From contig NZ_AUIN01000019.1 in assembly GCF_000423725.1 (NCBI RefSeq), positions 46,187 to 110,186 of the forward strand: 64,000 bases of DNA, written 5' to 3'. Position 1 is the first letter of the stretch. Each line of letters starts with the position of its first letter. Positions 1 to 12,006 of this stretch are shown in pieces. Source of the DNA: Streptococcus devriesei DSM 19639. Its GTDB lineage: Bacteria > Bacillota > Bacilli > Lactobacillales > Streptococcaceae. Below the pieces are notes generated by a model. It was not told where the DNA came from. It was given only the letters and a program-made list of their open reading frames with translations, and ran no database searches. A program made the position numbers and the translations under genes.

Positions 1-1
1 G

Positions 2-1012
2 ATAGACTTTTACCATATTGATGGTATTCGGGTTGATGCTGTCAGCAATATGCTTTACTTGGATTACGATGAAGGACCTTGGCAGCCTAACAAGGAAGGC
101 GGAAACCGCAATTTGGAAGGCTATTACTTCCTGCAGCGTTTAAATACCGTGCTTAAGCTGGCTCATCCGGATGTCATGATGATTGCTGAAGAGTCGACAG
201 CCATGACTAAGATTACAGGGCGCCGCGAAGAAGGCGGTTTAGGATTTGACTACAAATGGAATATGGGCTGGATGAATGACATCCTTAAATTCTACGAAGA
301 AGATCCAATTTACCGCAAATATGATTTTAATCTGGTCACCTTTAGTTTCATGTATCTCTTTTCGGAAAATTTCGTCCTCCCATTCTCGCATGACGAGGTT
401 GTTCACGGGAAAAAGAGCCTGATGCATAAGATGTGGGGAGACCGTTACAATCAATTTGCAGGGCTGCGCAGTCTCTATACCTATCAAATGTGCCACCCCG
501 GTAAAAAACTGCTGTTTATGGGCAGTGAATACGGCCAATTTTTGGAATGGAAATACGACCAAGAATTGGAGTGGAGCAATCTAGAAGAAGAAGACCAGTT
601 AAACGTGAAGCTGCAGGCTTTTACAAGCAAGCTCAATCAATTCTATAAGGATCATAAAGCTCTTTGGCAGGTTGATACCAGCTATGACGGCTTGGAAATT
701 ATTGATGCGGATAATGTTGACCAAAGTGTTCTGTCTTTCATCCGCAAAAATGAGAAAGGAGATATGTTAGTTTGCGTCTTTAATATGGCTCCTGTGGAAC
801 GCAAAGATTTCACCATAGGGGTACCGGTTGCCGGTATTTATGAGGAAATCTGGAATACAGAACTTGAGGAATTCGGCGGTGTCTGGAAAGAGCATAATGA
901 AACCGTTAAAACCCAAAAAGGCTTGTGGAAAGACTATGAAAATACGCTCAGTTTCACTCTGCCGGCTCTGGGAGCAAGTATCTGGAAAATTAAACGTCGT
1001 TTGAAAAAATAA
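2..1012 (+). CDS. glgB: 1,4-alpha-glucan branching enzyme, 3' part
   Basis: GlgB transfers segments of alpha-1,4-glucan to make alpha-1,6 branches in glycogen. Only the C-terminal ~336 residues are in the window; the frame is open from base 2, so the gene starts upstream. The visible part begins inside the GH13 catalytic barrel. [14 protein letters not shown] carries the nucleophile Asp, AEEST the acid/base Glu, and [12 protein letters not shown] the third catalytic Asp region. A beta-sandwich C-terminal domain follows. glgC starts 24 bp downstream after an AAGGAA ribosome site, so the gene is first in sight of a glgBCDAP cluster. Family and role are secure; the full length cannot be judged. 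Confidence 0.96.
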   Translation: MDFYHIDGIRVDAVSNMLYLDYDEGPWQPNKEGGNRNLEGYYFLQRLNTVLKLAHPDVMMIAEESTAMTKITGRREEGGLGFDYKWNMGWMNDILKFYEEDPIYRKYDFNLVTFSFMYLFSENFVLPFSHDEVVHGKKSLMHKMWGDRYNQFAGLRSLYTYQMCHPGKKLLFMGSEYGQFLEWKYDQELEWSNLEEEDQLNVKLQAFTSKLNQFYKDHKALWQVDTSYDGLEIIDADNVDQSVLSFIRKNEKGDMLVCVFNMAPVERKDFTIGVPVAGIYEEIWNTELEEFGGVWKEHNETVKTQKGLWKDYENTLSFTLPALGASIWKIKRRLKK

Positions 1013-1036
1013 AAACTATTTGGGAAGGAAATTCAC

Positions 1037-2176
1037 ATGAAGAATGAAATGTTAGCTTTGATCCTCGCAGGAGGACAAGGGACACGTCTGGGCAAATTGA
1101 CACAAAGTATTGCAAAGCCTGCTGTTCAATTTGGGGGACGTTACCGTATTATTGATTTTGCACTGTCAAACTGTGCTAACTCAGGAATTAATAATGTTGG
1201 TGTGATTACCCAGTACCAGCCACTGGCTCTTAATAATCATATTGGAAATGGATCAAGCTGGGGTCTTGACGGCATTGACTCTGGAACAACAGTTCTTCAG
1301 CCATATTCTGCAACAGAAGGAAACCGTTGGTTCCAAGGAACCAGTCACGCCATCTATCAAAATATTGATTATATTGACGGTATTAATCCTGAATACGTGC
1401 TGATTCTGTCGGGAGACCATATCTACAAGATGGATTATGATGACATGCTCCAGACGCACAAAGATAACATGGCCAGTTTGACGGTAGCTGTTATCGATGT
1501 TCCTCTCAAAGAAGCCAGCCGCTTTGGTATCATGAATACAGACTCAAATGACCGTATCGTTGAGTTTGAAGAAAAACCAAAAGAACCAAAATCAACTAAG
1601 GCTTCGATGGGAGTTTACATCTTTAATTGGGATCGCCTGCGGACTATGCTTGTCGATGCTGAAAAAAATAATATTGACATGTCCGACTTTGGTCAAAATG
1701 TTATTCCTGCCTATCTTGAATCAGGTGAACGCGTTTATACCTACAATTTCAAAGGCTATTGGAAAGACGTTGGGACAATCGAATCTCTTTGGGAAGCCAA
1801 TATGGAATATATCGGAGAAGATAATGAGCTTCACAGCCGCGATCGCTCTTGGAAAATTTATTCCAGAAACTTAATCGCACCGCCTAACTTTATTACTGAT
1901 GAAGCAGATGTCAAAGATTCACTTGTTGTGGACGGCTGCTTTGTATCCGGTAAGGTTGAACATTCGATTTTATCAACCAATGTTCAGGTAAGAGAAGGCG
2001 CTGAAATCAAGGATTCCTTCATTATGAGCGGTGCTGTTATTGGTGAAGGTGCTAAAATTACGCGTGCCATTATCGGTGAAGGTGCTAAAATCGGTGAAGG
2101 CGTTGAAGTTGACGGAACAGATGACGTTCAAGTTATTGGTTACAATGAAGTAGTGGGGGTTCCAAATGAAGATTGA
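1037..2176 (+). CDS. glgC: Glucose-1-phosphate adenylyltransferase, catalytic subunit
   Basis: Makes ADP-glucose from glucose-1-phosphate and ATP, the committed step of bacterial glycogen synthesis. The 379-residue protein opens with the nucleotidyltransferase signature AGGQGTRLG at residues 11-19, followed by [15 protein letters not shown] at about 27-41. The C-terminal third is a run of hexapeptide-like repeats with GEGAKI units, typical of the left-handed beta-helix. The last 11 bases overlap the start of glgD, which suggests translational coupling and fits the known GlgC/GlgD heteromeric enzyme of Firmicutes. Length is normal for the family. Confidence 0.96.
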   Translation: MKNEMLALILAGGQGTRLGKLTQSIAKPAVQFGGRYRIIDFALSNCANSGINNVGVITQYQPLALNNHIGNGSSWGLDGIDSGTTVLQPYSATEGNRWFQGTSHAIYQNIDYIDGINPEYVLILSGDHIYKMDYDDMLQTHKDNMASLTVAVIDVPLKEASRFGIMNTDSNDRIVEFEEKPKEPKSTKASMGVYIFNWDRLRTMLVDAEKNNIDMSDFGQNVIPAYLESGERVYTYNFKGYWKDVGTIESLWEANMEYIGEDNELHSRDRSWKIYSRNLIAPPNFITDEADVKDSLVVDGCFVSGKVEHSILSTNVQVREGAEIKDSFIMSGAVIGEGAKITRAIIGEGAKIGEGVEVDGTDDVQVIGYNEVVGVPNED

Positions 2177-3296
2177 TAAATATTCTGCAATTTTAGGCAG
2201 CGCTATCGGCTTTCCCGAAATGGAAGGGCTGACAGATACCCGTCCTTTGGCAAACTTGCCTTTTGATGGTAAATACCGTTTGATTGACTTTCAATTATCA
2301 AATTTAGCTAATGCAGGGATTCGCAGTATTTATGGTATTTTCCGCGGACAAAATATCCGTTCCATTTTTGACCACATCAGAAGCGGCCGCGAATGGGGCT
2401 TAAATACTCTTTTGAGCCACTATTTCTTAGGATTTTACAATACCAGAGAAGACAGCATCTATGCAGATAAGGACTATTACGATCAAATTTTGACCTATCT
2501 GAAGCGTTCAGGTTCAGACCAAACCATCTATATGTCCTGTGACATTCTATGTAATATTGATCTTCAGCAAGTTATTCACCTGCACAATGCTAATAAGCGC
2601 AATATCACTGTTGTTTATAAGAAATTGCCTGTTAATATCATTTCTAAGGCCAACGATATTTTAGAAATCGATGAAACAGACACTGTCACCGGCCGTCACG
2701 ACAGCCATGTCGGCAAGGAATTTGAAAAAATGTCTGCCGGTATTTACATTGTTAATACCCCTTGGCTGATCGAGCAGATGGAAAAAGAAAATGAAAAGGA
2801 AAATCCTCTCAATCTTCGCTTTTTGCTTCGTGATTTGACGGTTTCCGAAAGAGCCTTGGCCTTTGAATATACCGGCTATCTGGCCAACATTTCATCAGTC
2901 AAGTCTTACTATGATGCCAACATGGATATGCTGGATTCTCAAAAATTCTATTCTCTCCTTTATTCCAACCAAAAGGTTTACACCAAGGTTAAAAATGAAG
3001 AAGCAACCTATTTTGCAGCCAACTCGACCGTGAAAAATGCTCAGTTTGCTTCGGGCAGCATTGTCAAAGGCACGGTAGAGCATTCCATTATTTCGCGGAA
3101 TTGCTACATTTCGGATAATTCCAGAGTTGCCAACAGCATTGTCTTTCCTAAGGTGACTATCGGTGAAGGGGCTGTTGTTGAAAATGCGATTTTGGATAAG
3201 AACGTCAAGATTGCACCGGGAGTAACGATTCGCGGAACAGCAGATAAACCGGTTGTTATAGCAAAAGCAAGCGAAATTGTTGAGGATATGGTTTGA
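2166..3296 (+). CDS. glgD: GlgD, regulatory/accessory subunit of ADP-glucose pyrophosphorylase
   Basis: Paralogue of GlgC (376 residues). In Firmicutes it pairs with GlgC and raises its activity. The nucleotidyltransferase fold is recognisable from [14 protein letters not shown] (residues ~36-49) and from the C-terminal beta-helix repeats. The N-terminal GGxGTRL nucleotide loop of GlgC is replaced here by [10 protein letters not shown], so independent catalysis is unlikely; that is inferred from the missing motif. Its start lies inside the end of glgC, and its TGA overlaps the ATG of glgA. The three genes are therefore probably translated as a coupled set. Confidence 0.93.
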   Translation: MKIDKYSAILGSAIGFPEMEGLTDTRPLANLPFDGKYRLIDFQLSNLANAGIRSIYGIFRGQNIRSIFDHIRSGREWGLNTLLSHYFLGFYNTREDSIYADKDYYDQILTYLKRSGSDQTIYMSCDILCNIDLQQVIHLHNANKRNITVVYKKLPVNIISKANDILEIDETDTVTGRHDSHVGKEFEKMSAGIYIVNTPWLIEQMEKENEKENPLNLRFLLRDLTVSERALAFEYTGYLANISSVKSYYDANMDMLDSQKFYSLLYSNQKVYTKVKNEEATYFAANSTVKNAQFASGSIVKGTVEHSIISRNCYISDNSRVANSIVFPKVTIGEGAVVENAILDKNVKIAPGVTIRGTADKPVVIAKASEIVEDMV

Positions 3297-4729
3297 TGAA
3301 AATTTTATTTGTAGCAGCAGAAGGTGCTCCTTTTGCGAAAACTGGCGGATTAGGCGATGTCATCGGGGCATTGCCTAAATCCCTTGTTAAAAACGGAAAC
3401 GAAGTCAGTGTCATTCTTCCTTACTATGATGCTGTTGATGCTAAGTTCGGCGAAGAGATAAAGGATCTGTTTTACTTCTTTACCAATGTGGGCTGGCGCC
3501 GCGAATATGTAGGCATCAAGCACATTTTTAAGGATGGTGTTAATTTTTATTTTATTGACAATAAGCATTATTTCTACCGCGGTCAGGTTTACGGAGAATT
3601 TGACGATGGTGAACGTTTTGCCTACTTCCAGTTAGCTGCTTTAGAAGCAATGGAAAAGATTGATTTTATTCCCGATGTTCTTCATGTGCATGACTATCAT
3701 ACCGCTATGATTCCTTATCTGCTCAAGGAAAAATACCATTGGATTAACGCTTATAAGGGCATCAAGACGGTTTTCACCATTCATAATATTGAATTTCAAG
3801 GTCAGTTTAATCCTTCTATGCTGGGGGAACTCTTCAGTGTCGGTGATGAGCGCTATCGTGACGGGACGCTGCGCTGGAATGACTGCCTGAATTGGATGAA
3901 AGCAGGCGTTCTTTATGCTGACCGCGTCACAACAGTATCACCAAGTTACGCCAAAGAAATTATGACACCGGAATTTGGCAAGGGACTTGATCAGATTATG
4001 CGGATGGAATCGGGCAAGCTGAGCGGTGTTGTCAATGGTATTGATACTGACTTGCTTGATCCGGAAACAGACCCGCATTTGGTGGCTCATTTTTCAAAAG
4101 ACGACCTATCAGGCAAGGCTGAAAACAAGGCGGCACTGCAGGAACGTGTCGGGCTGCCGGTACGTGATGATGTGCCTTTGATTGGTATTGTTTCTCGTTT
4201 GACAGATCAAAAAGGTTTCAATCTGGTTGTTGATGAACTAAACACCATCATGCAGCTGGACTTGCAGATTGTACTGTTGGGAACAGGCTATGCTGATTTT
4301 GAAAATGCTTTTTCATGGTTCAGCTATGCTTATCCGGAAAAAATCTCTGCTAATATCACATTTGATTTAGAACTGGCCCAGCAGATTTATGCTGCCAGTG
4401 ACCTTTTCTTGATGCCTAGTGCTTTTGAACCATGCGGTCTCTCACAGATGATGGCCATGCGCTATGGTACGCTGCCTTTGGTGCATGAGGTGGGCGGACT
4501 TCGAGATACTGTTATTCCTTATAATGAATTTGAAAAAACGGGTACAGGTTTTGGTTTCCAAGACTTTTCTGGCTATTGGCTGACCAAAACACTTGAGACT
4601 GCGCTGGATGTTTATTATAATAAGAAGGACGACTGGAAAATTTTGCAGCAAAATGCGATGAGCATGGATTTCTCTTGGGATACGGCCAGTCAGGCTTATG
4701 AAGATATCTACAAAGAAATAGCAAAATAA
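3296..4729 (+). CDS. glgA: Glycogen synthase (ADP-glucose dependent)
   Basis: Adds glucose from ADP-glucose to the non-reducing end of glycogen (GT5 family, GT-B fold). The N-terminal KTGGL motif (residues 15-19) binds ADP-glucose. The C-terminal domain carries [14 protein letters not shown], the GT5 donor-site motif with the conserved Glu, followed by [10 protein letters not shown]. The start is taken as the ATG at 3296, which overlaps the TGA of glgD (ATGA), in preference to the TTG one codon upstream. The resulting 477 residues match the usual length. It lies inside the glg cluster, 168 bp before glgP. Confidence 0.96.
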   Translation: MKILFVAAEGAPFAKTGGLGDVIGALPKSLVKNGNEVSVILPYYDAVDAKFGEEIKDLFYFFTNVGWRREYVGIKHIFKDGVNFYFIDNKHYFYRGQVYGEFDDGERFAYFQLAALEAMEKIDFIPDVLHVHDYHTAMIPYLLKEKYHWINAYKGIKTVFTIHNIEFQGQFNPSMLGELFSVGDERYRDGTLRWNDCLNWMKAGVLYADRVTTVSPSYAKEIMTPEFGKGLDQIMRMESGKLSGVVNGIDTDLLDPETDPHLVAHFSKDDLSGKAENKAALQERVGLPVRDDVPLIGIVSRLTDQKGFNLVVDELNTIMQLDLQIVLLGTGYADFENAFSWFSYAYPEKISANITFDLELAQQIYAASDLFLMPSAFEPCGLSQMMAMRYGTLPLVHEVGGLRDTVIPYNEFEKTGTGFGFQDFSGYWLTKTLETALDVYYNKKDDWKILQQNAMSMDFSWDTASQAYEDIYKEIAK

Positions 4730-4734
4730 AAAAT

Positions 4735-4768
4735 AAGGCAATTGTCTGCAGCAGCAGGCTTTTGCCTC
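4735..4768 (+). terminator. Possible hairpin after glgA
   Basis: AAGGCAA and TTGCCT form a short outer stem, with an inner CTGC/GCAG pairing. It sits a few bases after the glgA stop. There is no clear U-run after it, so it may be only a partial terminator or a processing hairpin. Confidence 0.3.
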
Positions 4769-4800
4769 TTAGGATTTAGTGTTATTTTTGTCCGCTTAGA

Positions 4801-4829
4801 TTGACAGCTGTTTTTATGAACTTTTCAAT
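4801..4829 (+). promoter_or_regulatory. Possible sigma-A promoter for glgP
   Basis: A perfect TTGACA (4801-4806) is followed 17 bases later by TTCAAT (4824-4829), a four-of-six match to TATAAT. It would give glgP its own transcription start about 60 bases before its ATG, besides read-through from glgA. The poor -10 keeps this tentative. Confidence 0.4.
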
Positions 4830-4897
4830 CAGCAGTCGGTCTATTGGCCGAAAGCACAATTCCGGCAGTTCTTGCAGTCTCTTATGAAAGGAAAAAA

Positions 4898-7294
4898 ATG
4901 CAACTTACAAAAGAAAAATTCATCCGTGATTTCAAAGACACTCTCCATGAAGAGCAGCTGATTAAAGTACCTGATGCTACTCCGACAGAACTTTTTAGTT
5001 CTTTAGCAAAGGTTATCCGTAAATATTACACACCGCTTTGGCTGGAGCGAAACCGTAAAATTTCAGAAAATCATCAAAAAGTAGCTTATTATTTTTCGAT
5101 TGAATTTCTTCCCGGCCGGATGCTTGAAACCAATCTGCTGAATCTGGGCATTCTTGATACCGTTAAAGAAGGCTTTGCAGATTTAGGGATCAATTTCAAA
5201 GATGTTAAAAATGCTGAATACGATATGGCTCTGGGGAACGGAGGCTTGGGACGCTTAGCAGCAGCCTTCATGGATTCGCTGGCAACAACCGGCTATCCGG
5301 GCTTTGGCAATGGGCTTCGCTACCAGTATGGTCTGTTCAAACAGCGTATTGTCAATGGCTATCAAACAGAGCTGCCTGACGCTTGGTTTGGCTCTGTCGG
5401 CAATGTCTGGGAAACCCGAAAAGATCATGATGCTGTTGAAGTTAAGCTCTATGGCAATGTGCATCTGCAGGCTAATGAAGAAGGGCGTATTGTTCCCGCT
5501 TACGATGGTGCGCAGATTCTTCGCGCGGTGCCTTATGATGTTCCGCAGATTGGTTTTGGCAATGATAACGTCAACAACCTCCGCCTTTGGGATGTTGAAA
5601 TTCCTGAAGAATATGAACTCAATTACCCGACCTTGGCAGACCGCCGGCGGGTGAAAAATATCACAGCCATTCTTTATCCGGATGATTCTAATTATGAAGG
5701 AAAAGAGCTGCGCCTCATTCAAGAATACTTCATGACAAGTGCCGGGCTGCAGACCATTATTAAATCTTATCTGAAACAAGGACGGCTCTTGGAGCGGATT
5801 CATGAAAAAATTTCTGTCCATATCAATGATACCCATCCGGCGGTTGCGCCGGCTGAGTTTATGCGTCTGTTGGTTGATGATTACGGTTTAGAGTGGGATC
5901 AGGCTTGGGAAACGACTGTACAAACCATGAGTTACACCAATCACACCATTCTTTCAGAAGCTTTGGAAAAATGGGATGCTGGACTTTTCAAAAATGTTCT
6001 GCCGCGTGTTTATCAGATTATTCTCGAAATTGACAACCGATTTGTTGCCGGTCTGGCACAAAAAGGCATTGATACGCACATTATTGAAAATACTCGGATT
6101 GTCAAAGACAATCAGATTCACATGGCTAATCTGGCTATCATTGGCGGGCATTCCGTAAATGGTGTAGCAAAACTTCATACAGAACTGCTTAAAGAAGACA
6201 CTCTGCATGATTTCTACACACTTTACCCGGGTAAATTTAACAATAAGACCAACGGGATTGTTCAACGCCGCTGGACACAGATTGCAGCACCTGAATTATC
6301 AGCAGCTATTGATCAGACCATCGGCAATGGCTGGCGGACAGATATTCACGAACTCAGAAAGCTCAATGACTTCGCTGATGATAAAGAGGTTCTCAATGCT
6401 TTCTACCGTGTTAAGCAGGATTCAAAAGTAAAACTGGCTGCCTATATCAAAGAAACAACAGGTATTGACGTATCAACCGATGCCATCTTTGATGTTCAGG
6501 TTAAACGGCTTCATGCCTACAAGCGCCAGCTGCTGAATGTCCTGCACATTGTCAAACTTTACTGGGATTTAAAGGATAATCCGGATCTTGACCTGGTTCC
6601 TCGTGTCTTTATTTTCGGTGCTAAGGCAGCCCCGGGCTATCATTTTGCTAAGTCTGTTATTAAAATTATTAATGAACTGGCTAACCTTATTAATAATGAT
6701 GCTTCGCTTCAAGGAAAACTCAAGGTTATCTTTCTGGAAAACTATAATGTCAGTTTAGCAGAGCTGATTATCCCAGCTGCAAATGTTTCTGAGCAAATTT
6801 CATTGGCTTCCAAAGAAGCTTCCGGAACATCCAATATGAAATTCATGATGACTGGTGCTATTACGCTGGCAACACTTGATGGAGCGAATATTGAAATTAA
6901 GGACGAAGTCGGTGATGATAACATTGTCATATTCGGAATGGACAAGGATGATGTTTACAGCCATTACCGAAATCATGATTACTATTCGCGCGGTGTTTAT
7001 GAATCTAATCCGGTCATTAAGCGCGTGGTAGATACCTTTATAAATGGCACGATTCCAAACAGTCAAAGTGAAGGAGCGGAAATTTATGAAGCTCTCATCA
7101 CGCATAATGATGAGTACTTCCTGCTTGAGGATTTCACTTCTTATGTGGAAGCGCAGGAAAAAATTGATGCTCTCTACCGTGACCGTGAAGGTTGGGCTCG
7201 CATGAGTCTGCGCAACATTGCTAATTCTGATAAATTTACCTCTGATGATACCATCACAGAGTATGCTAAAGATATTTGGCAATTAGAAAAATAA
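4898..7294 (+). CDS. glgP: Glycogen/maltodextrin phosphorylase
   Basis: Phosphorolyses alpha-1,4-glucan to glucose-1-phosphate (GT35, pyridoxal-phosphate dependent). The PLP-site segment EASGTSNMKFMMTG lies at about residue 640, with the lysine that holds the cofactor. The N-terminal GNGGLGRLAA glucan/phosphate motif and the KRLHAYKRQ segment are also present. The frame is open upstream to a TTG at 4844, but the ATG at 4898 has a good AAAGGA site 5 bases ahead and gives 798 residues, the family length, so that start is preferred. It is last in the glg cluster and returns stored glycogen to glycolysis. Confidence 0.95.
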   Translation: MQLTKEKFIRDFKDTLHEEQLIKVPDATPTELFSSLAKVIRKYYTPLWLERNRKISENHQKVAYYFSIEFLPGRMLETNLLNLGILDTVKEGFADLGINFKDVKNAEYDMALGNGGLGRLAAAFMDSLATTGYPGFGNGLRYQYGLFKQRIVNGYQTELPDAWFGSVGNVWETRKDHDAVEVKLYGNVHLQANEEGRIVPAYDGAQILRAVPYDVPQIGFGNDNVNNLRLWDVEIPEEYELNYPTLADRRRVKNITAILYPDDSNYEGKELRLIQEYFMTSAGLQTIIKSYLKQGRLLERIHEKISVHINDTHPAVAPAEFMRLLVDDYGLEWDQAWETTVQTMSYTNHTILSEALEKWDAGLFKNVLPRVYQIILEIDNRFVAGLAQKGIDTHIIENTRIVKDNQIHMANLAIIGGHSVNGVAKLHTELLKEDTLHDFYTLYPGKFNNKTNGIVQRRWTQIAAPELSAAIDQTIGNGWRTDIHELRKLNDFADDKEVLNAFYRVKQDSKVKLAAYIKETTGIDVSTDAIFDVQVKRLHAYKRQLLNVLHIVKLYWDLKDNPDLDLVPRVFIFGAKAAPGYHFAKSVIKIINELANLINNDASLQGKLKVIFLENYNVSLAELIIPAANVSEQISLASKEASGTSNMKFMMTGAITLATLDGANIEIKDEVGDDNIVIFGMDKDDVYSHYRNHDYYSRGVYESNPVIKRVVDTFINGTIPNSQSEGAEIYEALITHNDEYFLLEDFTSYVEAQEKIDALYRDREGWARMSLRNIANSDKFTSDDTITEYAKDIWQLEK

Positions 7295-7303
7295 GCCTTC
7301 CCA

Positions 7304-7363
7304 AAGAGGGCGGGACAGTAAATTCTAAGTTTTTGACGGAATTTGCTCCCGTTCTCTTTTTTT
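7304..7363 (+). terminator. Terminator after glgP
   Basis: An imperfect long hairpin pairs GAG..CGGGA..AAATTC on the left (from 7306) with GAATTT..TCCCG..CTC on the right, followed by seven T. It lies just after the glgP stop and before the atp promoter, so it should separate the two transcription units. Confidence 0.75.
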
Positions 7364-7524
7364 GCTGCCAATTTAATCCGGCAAAATCGGCTGCTGTGCC
7401 CATTTTCAGCTTAAAAATGCCAGGTTGTAAAGCCCTGTTTGGCTTCTTTTTTATGACTGAAAAAGGATGCTCGGAAAAGCTTAAATTTAAAGATCAGGAA
7501 AGCGCAAACAATTTGTGGTTTTCG

Positions 7525-7553
7525 TTGACAAACACTGAAAATAGGAATAAACT
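7525..7553 (+). promoter_or_regulatory. Promoter of the atp operon
   Basis: TTGACA (7525-7530), 17-base spacer, TAAACT (7548-7553), about 35 bases ahead of the atpE ATG. It is the only good sigma-A type promoter seen between the glgP terminator and atpE. Confidence 0.65.
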
Positions 7554-7587
7554 AAACAAGTAAAAAAATTTAAAAGGAGAATTCAAA

Positions 7588-7788
7588 ATGAATTTAGGTA
7601 TTATGGCTCTTGGCTTAGCCTGTTTTGGTGCTAGTTTGGCAGAAGGTTACTTGGTCGCTAACTTGTTTAAAGCAGCCGCTCGTCAGCCTGAAATTATCGG
7701 TCAGTTAAGAACGCTTATGATTCTGGGTGTTGCCTTTATTGAAGGTACTTTCTTCGTTACCCTTGGTATGACACTTATTCTTAGATAA
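7588..7788 (+). CDS. atpE: F-ATPase subunit c
   Basis: Membrane rotor-ring subunit of the F1Fo ATPase. At 66 residues it is a helical hairpin: helix 1 with GLACFGASLAEG, a polar loop AARQPE, and helix 2 with the ion-binding Glu at residue 52 (AFIEGTFF). A strong AAAAGGAG site lies 9 bases ahead of the ATG. It is first in the operon, before atpB, the order usual in streptococci, and no atpI is present. In oral streptococci this enzyme mainly pumps protons out at the cost of ATP to hold cytoplasmic pH; that role is family knowledge, not seen here. Confidence 0.95.
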   Translation: MNLGIMALGLACFGASLAEGYLVANLFKAAARQPEIIGQLRTLMILGVAFIEGTFFVTLGMTLILR

Positions 7789-7829
7789 AGGGTTTGTGTC
7801 CTGCCTATTTAGAAAAGGGGGGGAGTTAG

Positions 7830-8534
7830 TTGGAATCAAACACACCAACAATTAGCATTGGACCGGTAACATTTGATTTGACCTTACTTGCCATGTCTCT
7901 TTTGACAGTTGCTGCTGTCTTTGGATTTGTCTTTTGGGCTAGCCGTCATATGACACTAAAGCCTAAGGGCAAACAAAATGTCTTAGAATATCTCTATGAT
8001 TTTGTAACAGGAATTGCTAAGGAAAATTTAGGTGAAGAAAACGGGAAGCGCTATTCGCTTTTCCTATTTACTTTGTTCACTTTTATCGCTTTTGCTAATA
8101 ATCTGGGATTAATGAGCAGGGTTGAAACAAATGAGTATAATCTCTGGACATCGCCTACTGCTAATATGATGTATGACTTTGCTCTGGCCATTTTTGTGAC
8201 CATCATTGTCCATGCTGAAGGTATCAGACGCCGCGGTATAAAAAACTATTTAAAAGCTTTTGTTACCCCTATCGGCCTGACACCGATGAACTTATTAGAA
8301 GAAGTCACGAACTTAGCTTCTCTTGCTTTGCGTCTCTATGGGAATATTTATGCGGGAGAAGTTGTCACAGGTCTTATTTTAAGAATGGTTGATGTTAGTG
8401 TTTTTGTCTCTCCTGTTGCCCTTGCTCTTAATCTGGTCTGGACGGCTTTTTCTGTCTTTATCTCATGTTTGCAAGGTTATGTTTTCACCCTGCTGACGTC
8501 TATATATTTGAGTAAAAAGGTTAATGGAGAGTAA
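7830..8534 (+). CDS. atpB: F-ATPase subunit a
   Basis: Stator membrane subunit that forms the two ion half-channels against the c-ring. The 234-residue protein has about five hydrophobic helices. The essential Arg lies in [15 protein letters not shown] (about residue 167). The start is a TTG at 7830, preceded by a very purine-rich AAAAGGGGGGGAG site; the next ATG would remove the conserved N-terminus. The weak start codon with a long G-run may set subunit a output well below subunit c, which is needed in about ten-fold excess; that is inference. Confidence 0.94.
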   Translation: MESNTPTISIGPVTFDLTLLAMSLLTVAAVFGFVFWASRHMTLKPKGKQNVLEYLYDFVTGIAKENLGEENGKRYSLFLFTLFTFIAFANNLGLMSRVETNEYNLWTSPTANMMYDFALAIFVTIIVHAEGIRRRGIKNYLKAFVTPIGLTPMNLLEEVTNLASLALRLYGNIYAGEVVTGLILRMVDVSVFVSPVALALNLVWTAFSVFISCLQGYVFTLLTSIYLSKKVNGE

Positions 8535-8547
8535 GAAAGGAGAATAA

Positions 8548-9042
8548 ATGTCGGTATCAGTTGGTCAATTTATCGGAAATTTTATTATTGCTACAGGGTC
8601 TTTTGTTCTGCTGTTTGTTCTTCTTAAAAAATTTGCCTGGTCTCAAATTACTGCTATTTTTCAGGCTCGGGAAGAAAAGATTTCAAAAGACATCGACGAT
8701 GCCCAAAACGCGCGTCAGAATGCCCAGACTTTGGAAAACAAGCGTCAGGCTGAGCTCAATCAGGCTAAGGATGAAGCTGTTCAAATTATTGAAAATGCCA
8801 AAGAAACGGGCAAAGCTCAGGAAACTAAGATTGTCACAGAAGCTCAGGAAGAAGTGGGCCGCCTCAAAGATAAGGCAAATCAGGATATCGCCAGCAGCAA
8901 GGCAGAAGCACTGTCAAGTGTCAAAGCAGATGTCGCTGATATCAGTGTCCTTCTGGCTGAAAAAATCATGGCAAAAAGCCTTGATAAAACGGCTCAGAGC
9001 GACCTGATTGACAGTTACTTAGACAAGCTGGGAGATGCCTAA
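8548..9042 (+). CDS. atpF: F-ATPase subunit b
   Basis: Peripheral-stalk subunit joining Fo to F1. The 164 residues show one N-terminal membrane helix (about 5-27), then a long, highly charged Ala/Glu/Lys/Gln helix with coiled-coil character. Start ATG follows AAAGGAG. The stop overlaps the ATG of atpH by one base, so the stalk subunits b and delta are probably coupled in translation. Confidence 0.94.
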   Translation: MSVSVGQFIGNFIIATGSFVLLFVLLKKFAWSQITAIFQAREEKISKDIDDAQNARQNAQTLENKRQAELNQAKDEAVQIIENAKETGKAQETKIVTEAQEEVGRLKDKANQDIASSKAEALSSVKADVADISVLLAEKIMAKSLDKTAQSDLIDSYLDKLGDA

Positions 9043-9578
9043 TGGATAAGAAAATGCAGGCTTTAACAGAAACCTATGCAAAAAGTCTCGTAGATGTGGC
9101 GGTTGAAAAAAGTGCAACAGCGGCTGTCTATGATGATGTTAAAGCTATTTTAACGGTCCTTGATGACAGCGATGTGCAGCATTTTTTGGCCAGCACAGCG
9201 GTCAGTTTGTCTGAGAAGGCTGGCTTGGTTAGATTGTTTCAAGAGTCTGGTTCAGATTACATGAACAATTTTCTTGAGATAATTCTGCAAAATGAGCGCC
9301 AGAGCTTGCTTAAGCCGATTATGGAAGAGGTTTTAAAAGAGCTCAGCATCAAAACGCAGACTTTTGATATTGAGGTGACAGCGGCCGTTGCTTTGTCAGA
9401 CAGCCAAAAAGAACGGCTGGCTGCACTGGCTGAAAAGAAATTCGACTTGACCAAGCGAGAATTCATCGAACACATCGATGAAGAGCTCATTGGCGGTTTT
9501 GTTCTCAAGGCGAATAACAAGGTAATTGACACTAGTATTCGCAGCCAATTACAAGAATTAAAAATGAATTTGAAATAG
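9042..9578 (+). CDS. atpH: F-ATPase subunit delta
   Basis: Links the peripheral stalk to the top of the alpha3beta3 head (OSCP family). At 178 residues the length is normal. It has a helical N-terminal domain and a conserved C-terminal region IDEELIGGFVLKANNKVIDTS with the GGF turn. It is in the operon between b and alpha, sharing one base with atpF and ending 15 bp before atpA. Confidence 0.93.
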   Translation: MDKKMQALTETYAKSLVDVAVEKSATAAVYDDVKAILTVLDDSDVQHFLASTAVSLSEKAGLVRLFQESGSDYMNNFLEIILQNERQSLLKPIMEEVLKELSIKTQTFDIEVTAAVALSDSQKERLAALAEKKFDLTKREFIEHIDEELIGGFVLKANNKVIDTSIRSQLQELKMNLK

Positions 9579-9590
9579 AAAGTGGTGTGA

Positions 9591-11099
<1,509 letters not shown>

Positions 11100-11116
11100 T
11101 ACAGGAGGGATCTAAT

Positions 11117-11995
11117 ATGGCAGGCTCTCTTAGTGAAATTAAAGTGAGAATTACGTCAACGCAAAAGACCGGGAAAATTACCAGCGCCATGAAGATGGTA
11201 TCTTCTGCCAAATTGGTTAAGTCAGAACAAGCAGCCAAGAATTTTCAAGTTTATGCTTCTAAAATTCGTCAGCTTACAACAGATTTACTGCATTCTGATT
11301 TAACCATGGGTTCGAATAATCCCATGCTGATTTCGCGTCCGATTAAAAAGACAGCTTATATCGTTATCACTTCTGATAAGGGTTTGGTTGGTGCTTATAA
11401 TTCAACCATTCTCAAGGCTGTTATGGATACCATCAAGGATTATCATCCGGATGACAGTGATTATACCATTATTTCTATCGGCGGAATGGGCTCTGATTTT
11501 TTCAAGGCTCGCAATATTCCCGTTGCTTTTGAACTGCGCGGATTGGAAGACAATCCCAGTTTTGAAGAAGTTAACCGGATTATCTCAAAGTCGGTTGAAA
11601 TGTACAAAAATGAAATCTTTGATGAACTCTATGTCTGTTACACACACCATATTAACAGTTTGACCAGTCAAGTGCGTGTTGAAAAAATGCTTCCTATTTC
11701 AGATTTAGACGCAGACGAAGCCAGCGAAGGCAATGTCACAGGATTTGAATTAGAACCCAATCGGGAAGCTATTTTGGAACAGCTTTTGCCCCAGTATGCT
11801 GAAAGTCTGATTTACGGTGCCATTATTGATGCTAAGACAGCAGAGCATGCAGCAGGTATGACAGCTATGCAGACAGCGACAGATAATGCTGATAAGGTCA
11901 TTAAAGATTTGACGAAATTATACAATCGTGTGCGTCAGGCCGCGATTACACAAGAAATTACAGAGATTGTCGCGGGTGCCAACGCCTTAGATTAA
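11117..11995 (+). CDS. atpG: F-ATPase subunit gamma
   Basis: Central rotating stalk. The 292-residue protein begins with the characteristic N-terminal helix ([13 protein letters not shown]) and ends with the C-terminal helix [15 protein letters not shown], which together form the rotor coiled coil. Start ATG follows ACAGGAGGGATCT. Unusually, the next operon gene, atpD, does not follow closely: 374 bp of repeat DNA lies between. Confidence 0.95.
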   Translation: MAGSLSEIKVRITSTQKTGKITSAMKMVSSAKLVKSEQAAKNFQVYASKIRQLTTDLLHSDLTMGSNNPMLISRPIKKTAYIVITSDKGLVGAYNSTILKAVMDTIKDYHPDDSDYTIISIGGMGSDFFKARNIPVAFELRGLEDNPSFEEVNRIISKSVEMYKNEIFDELYVCYTHHINSLTSQVRVEKMLPISDLDADEASEGNVTGFELEPNREAILEQLLPQYAESLIYGAIIDAKTAEHAAGMTAMQTATDNADKVIKDLTKLYNRVRQAAITQEITEIVAGANALD

Positions 11996-12006
11996 TCTCT
12001 CTGCAA

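Noticed and set aside
4844..4897. N-terminal extension of glgP
   Set aside because: TTG without a ribosome site; residues unlike the family start, and the ATG at 4898 is well placed.
5255..5836. 193-codon minus-strand frame inside glgP
   Set aside because: Shadow frame of the phosphorylase gene with no motif.
7364..7480. Second terminator or small RNA after the glgP terminator
   Set aside because: Only a weak GCCA/TGGC pairing before a T-run; not strong enough to list.
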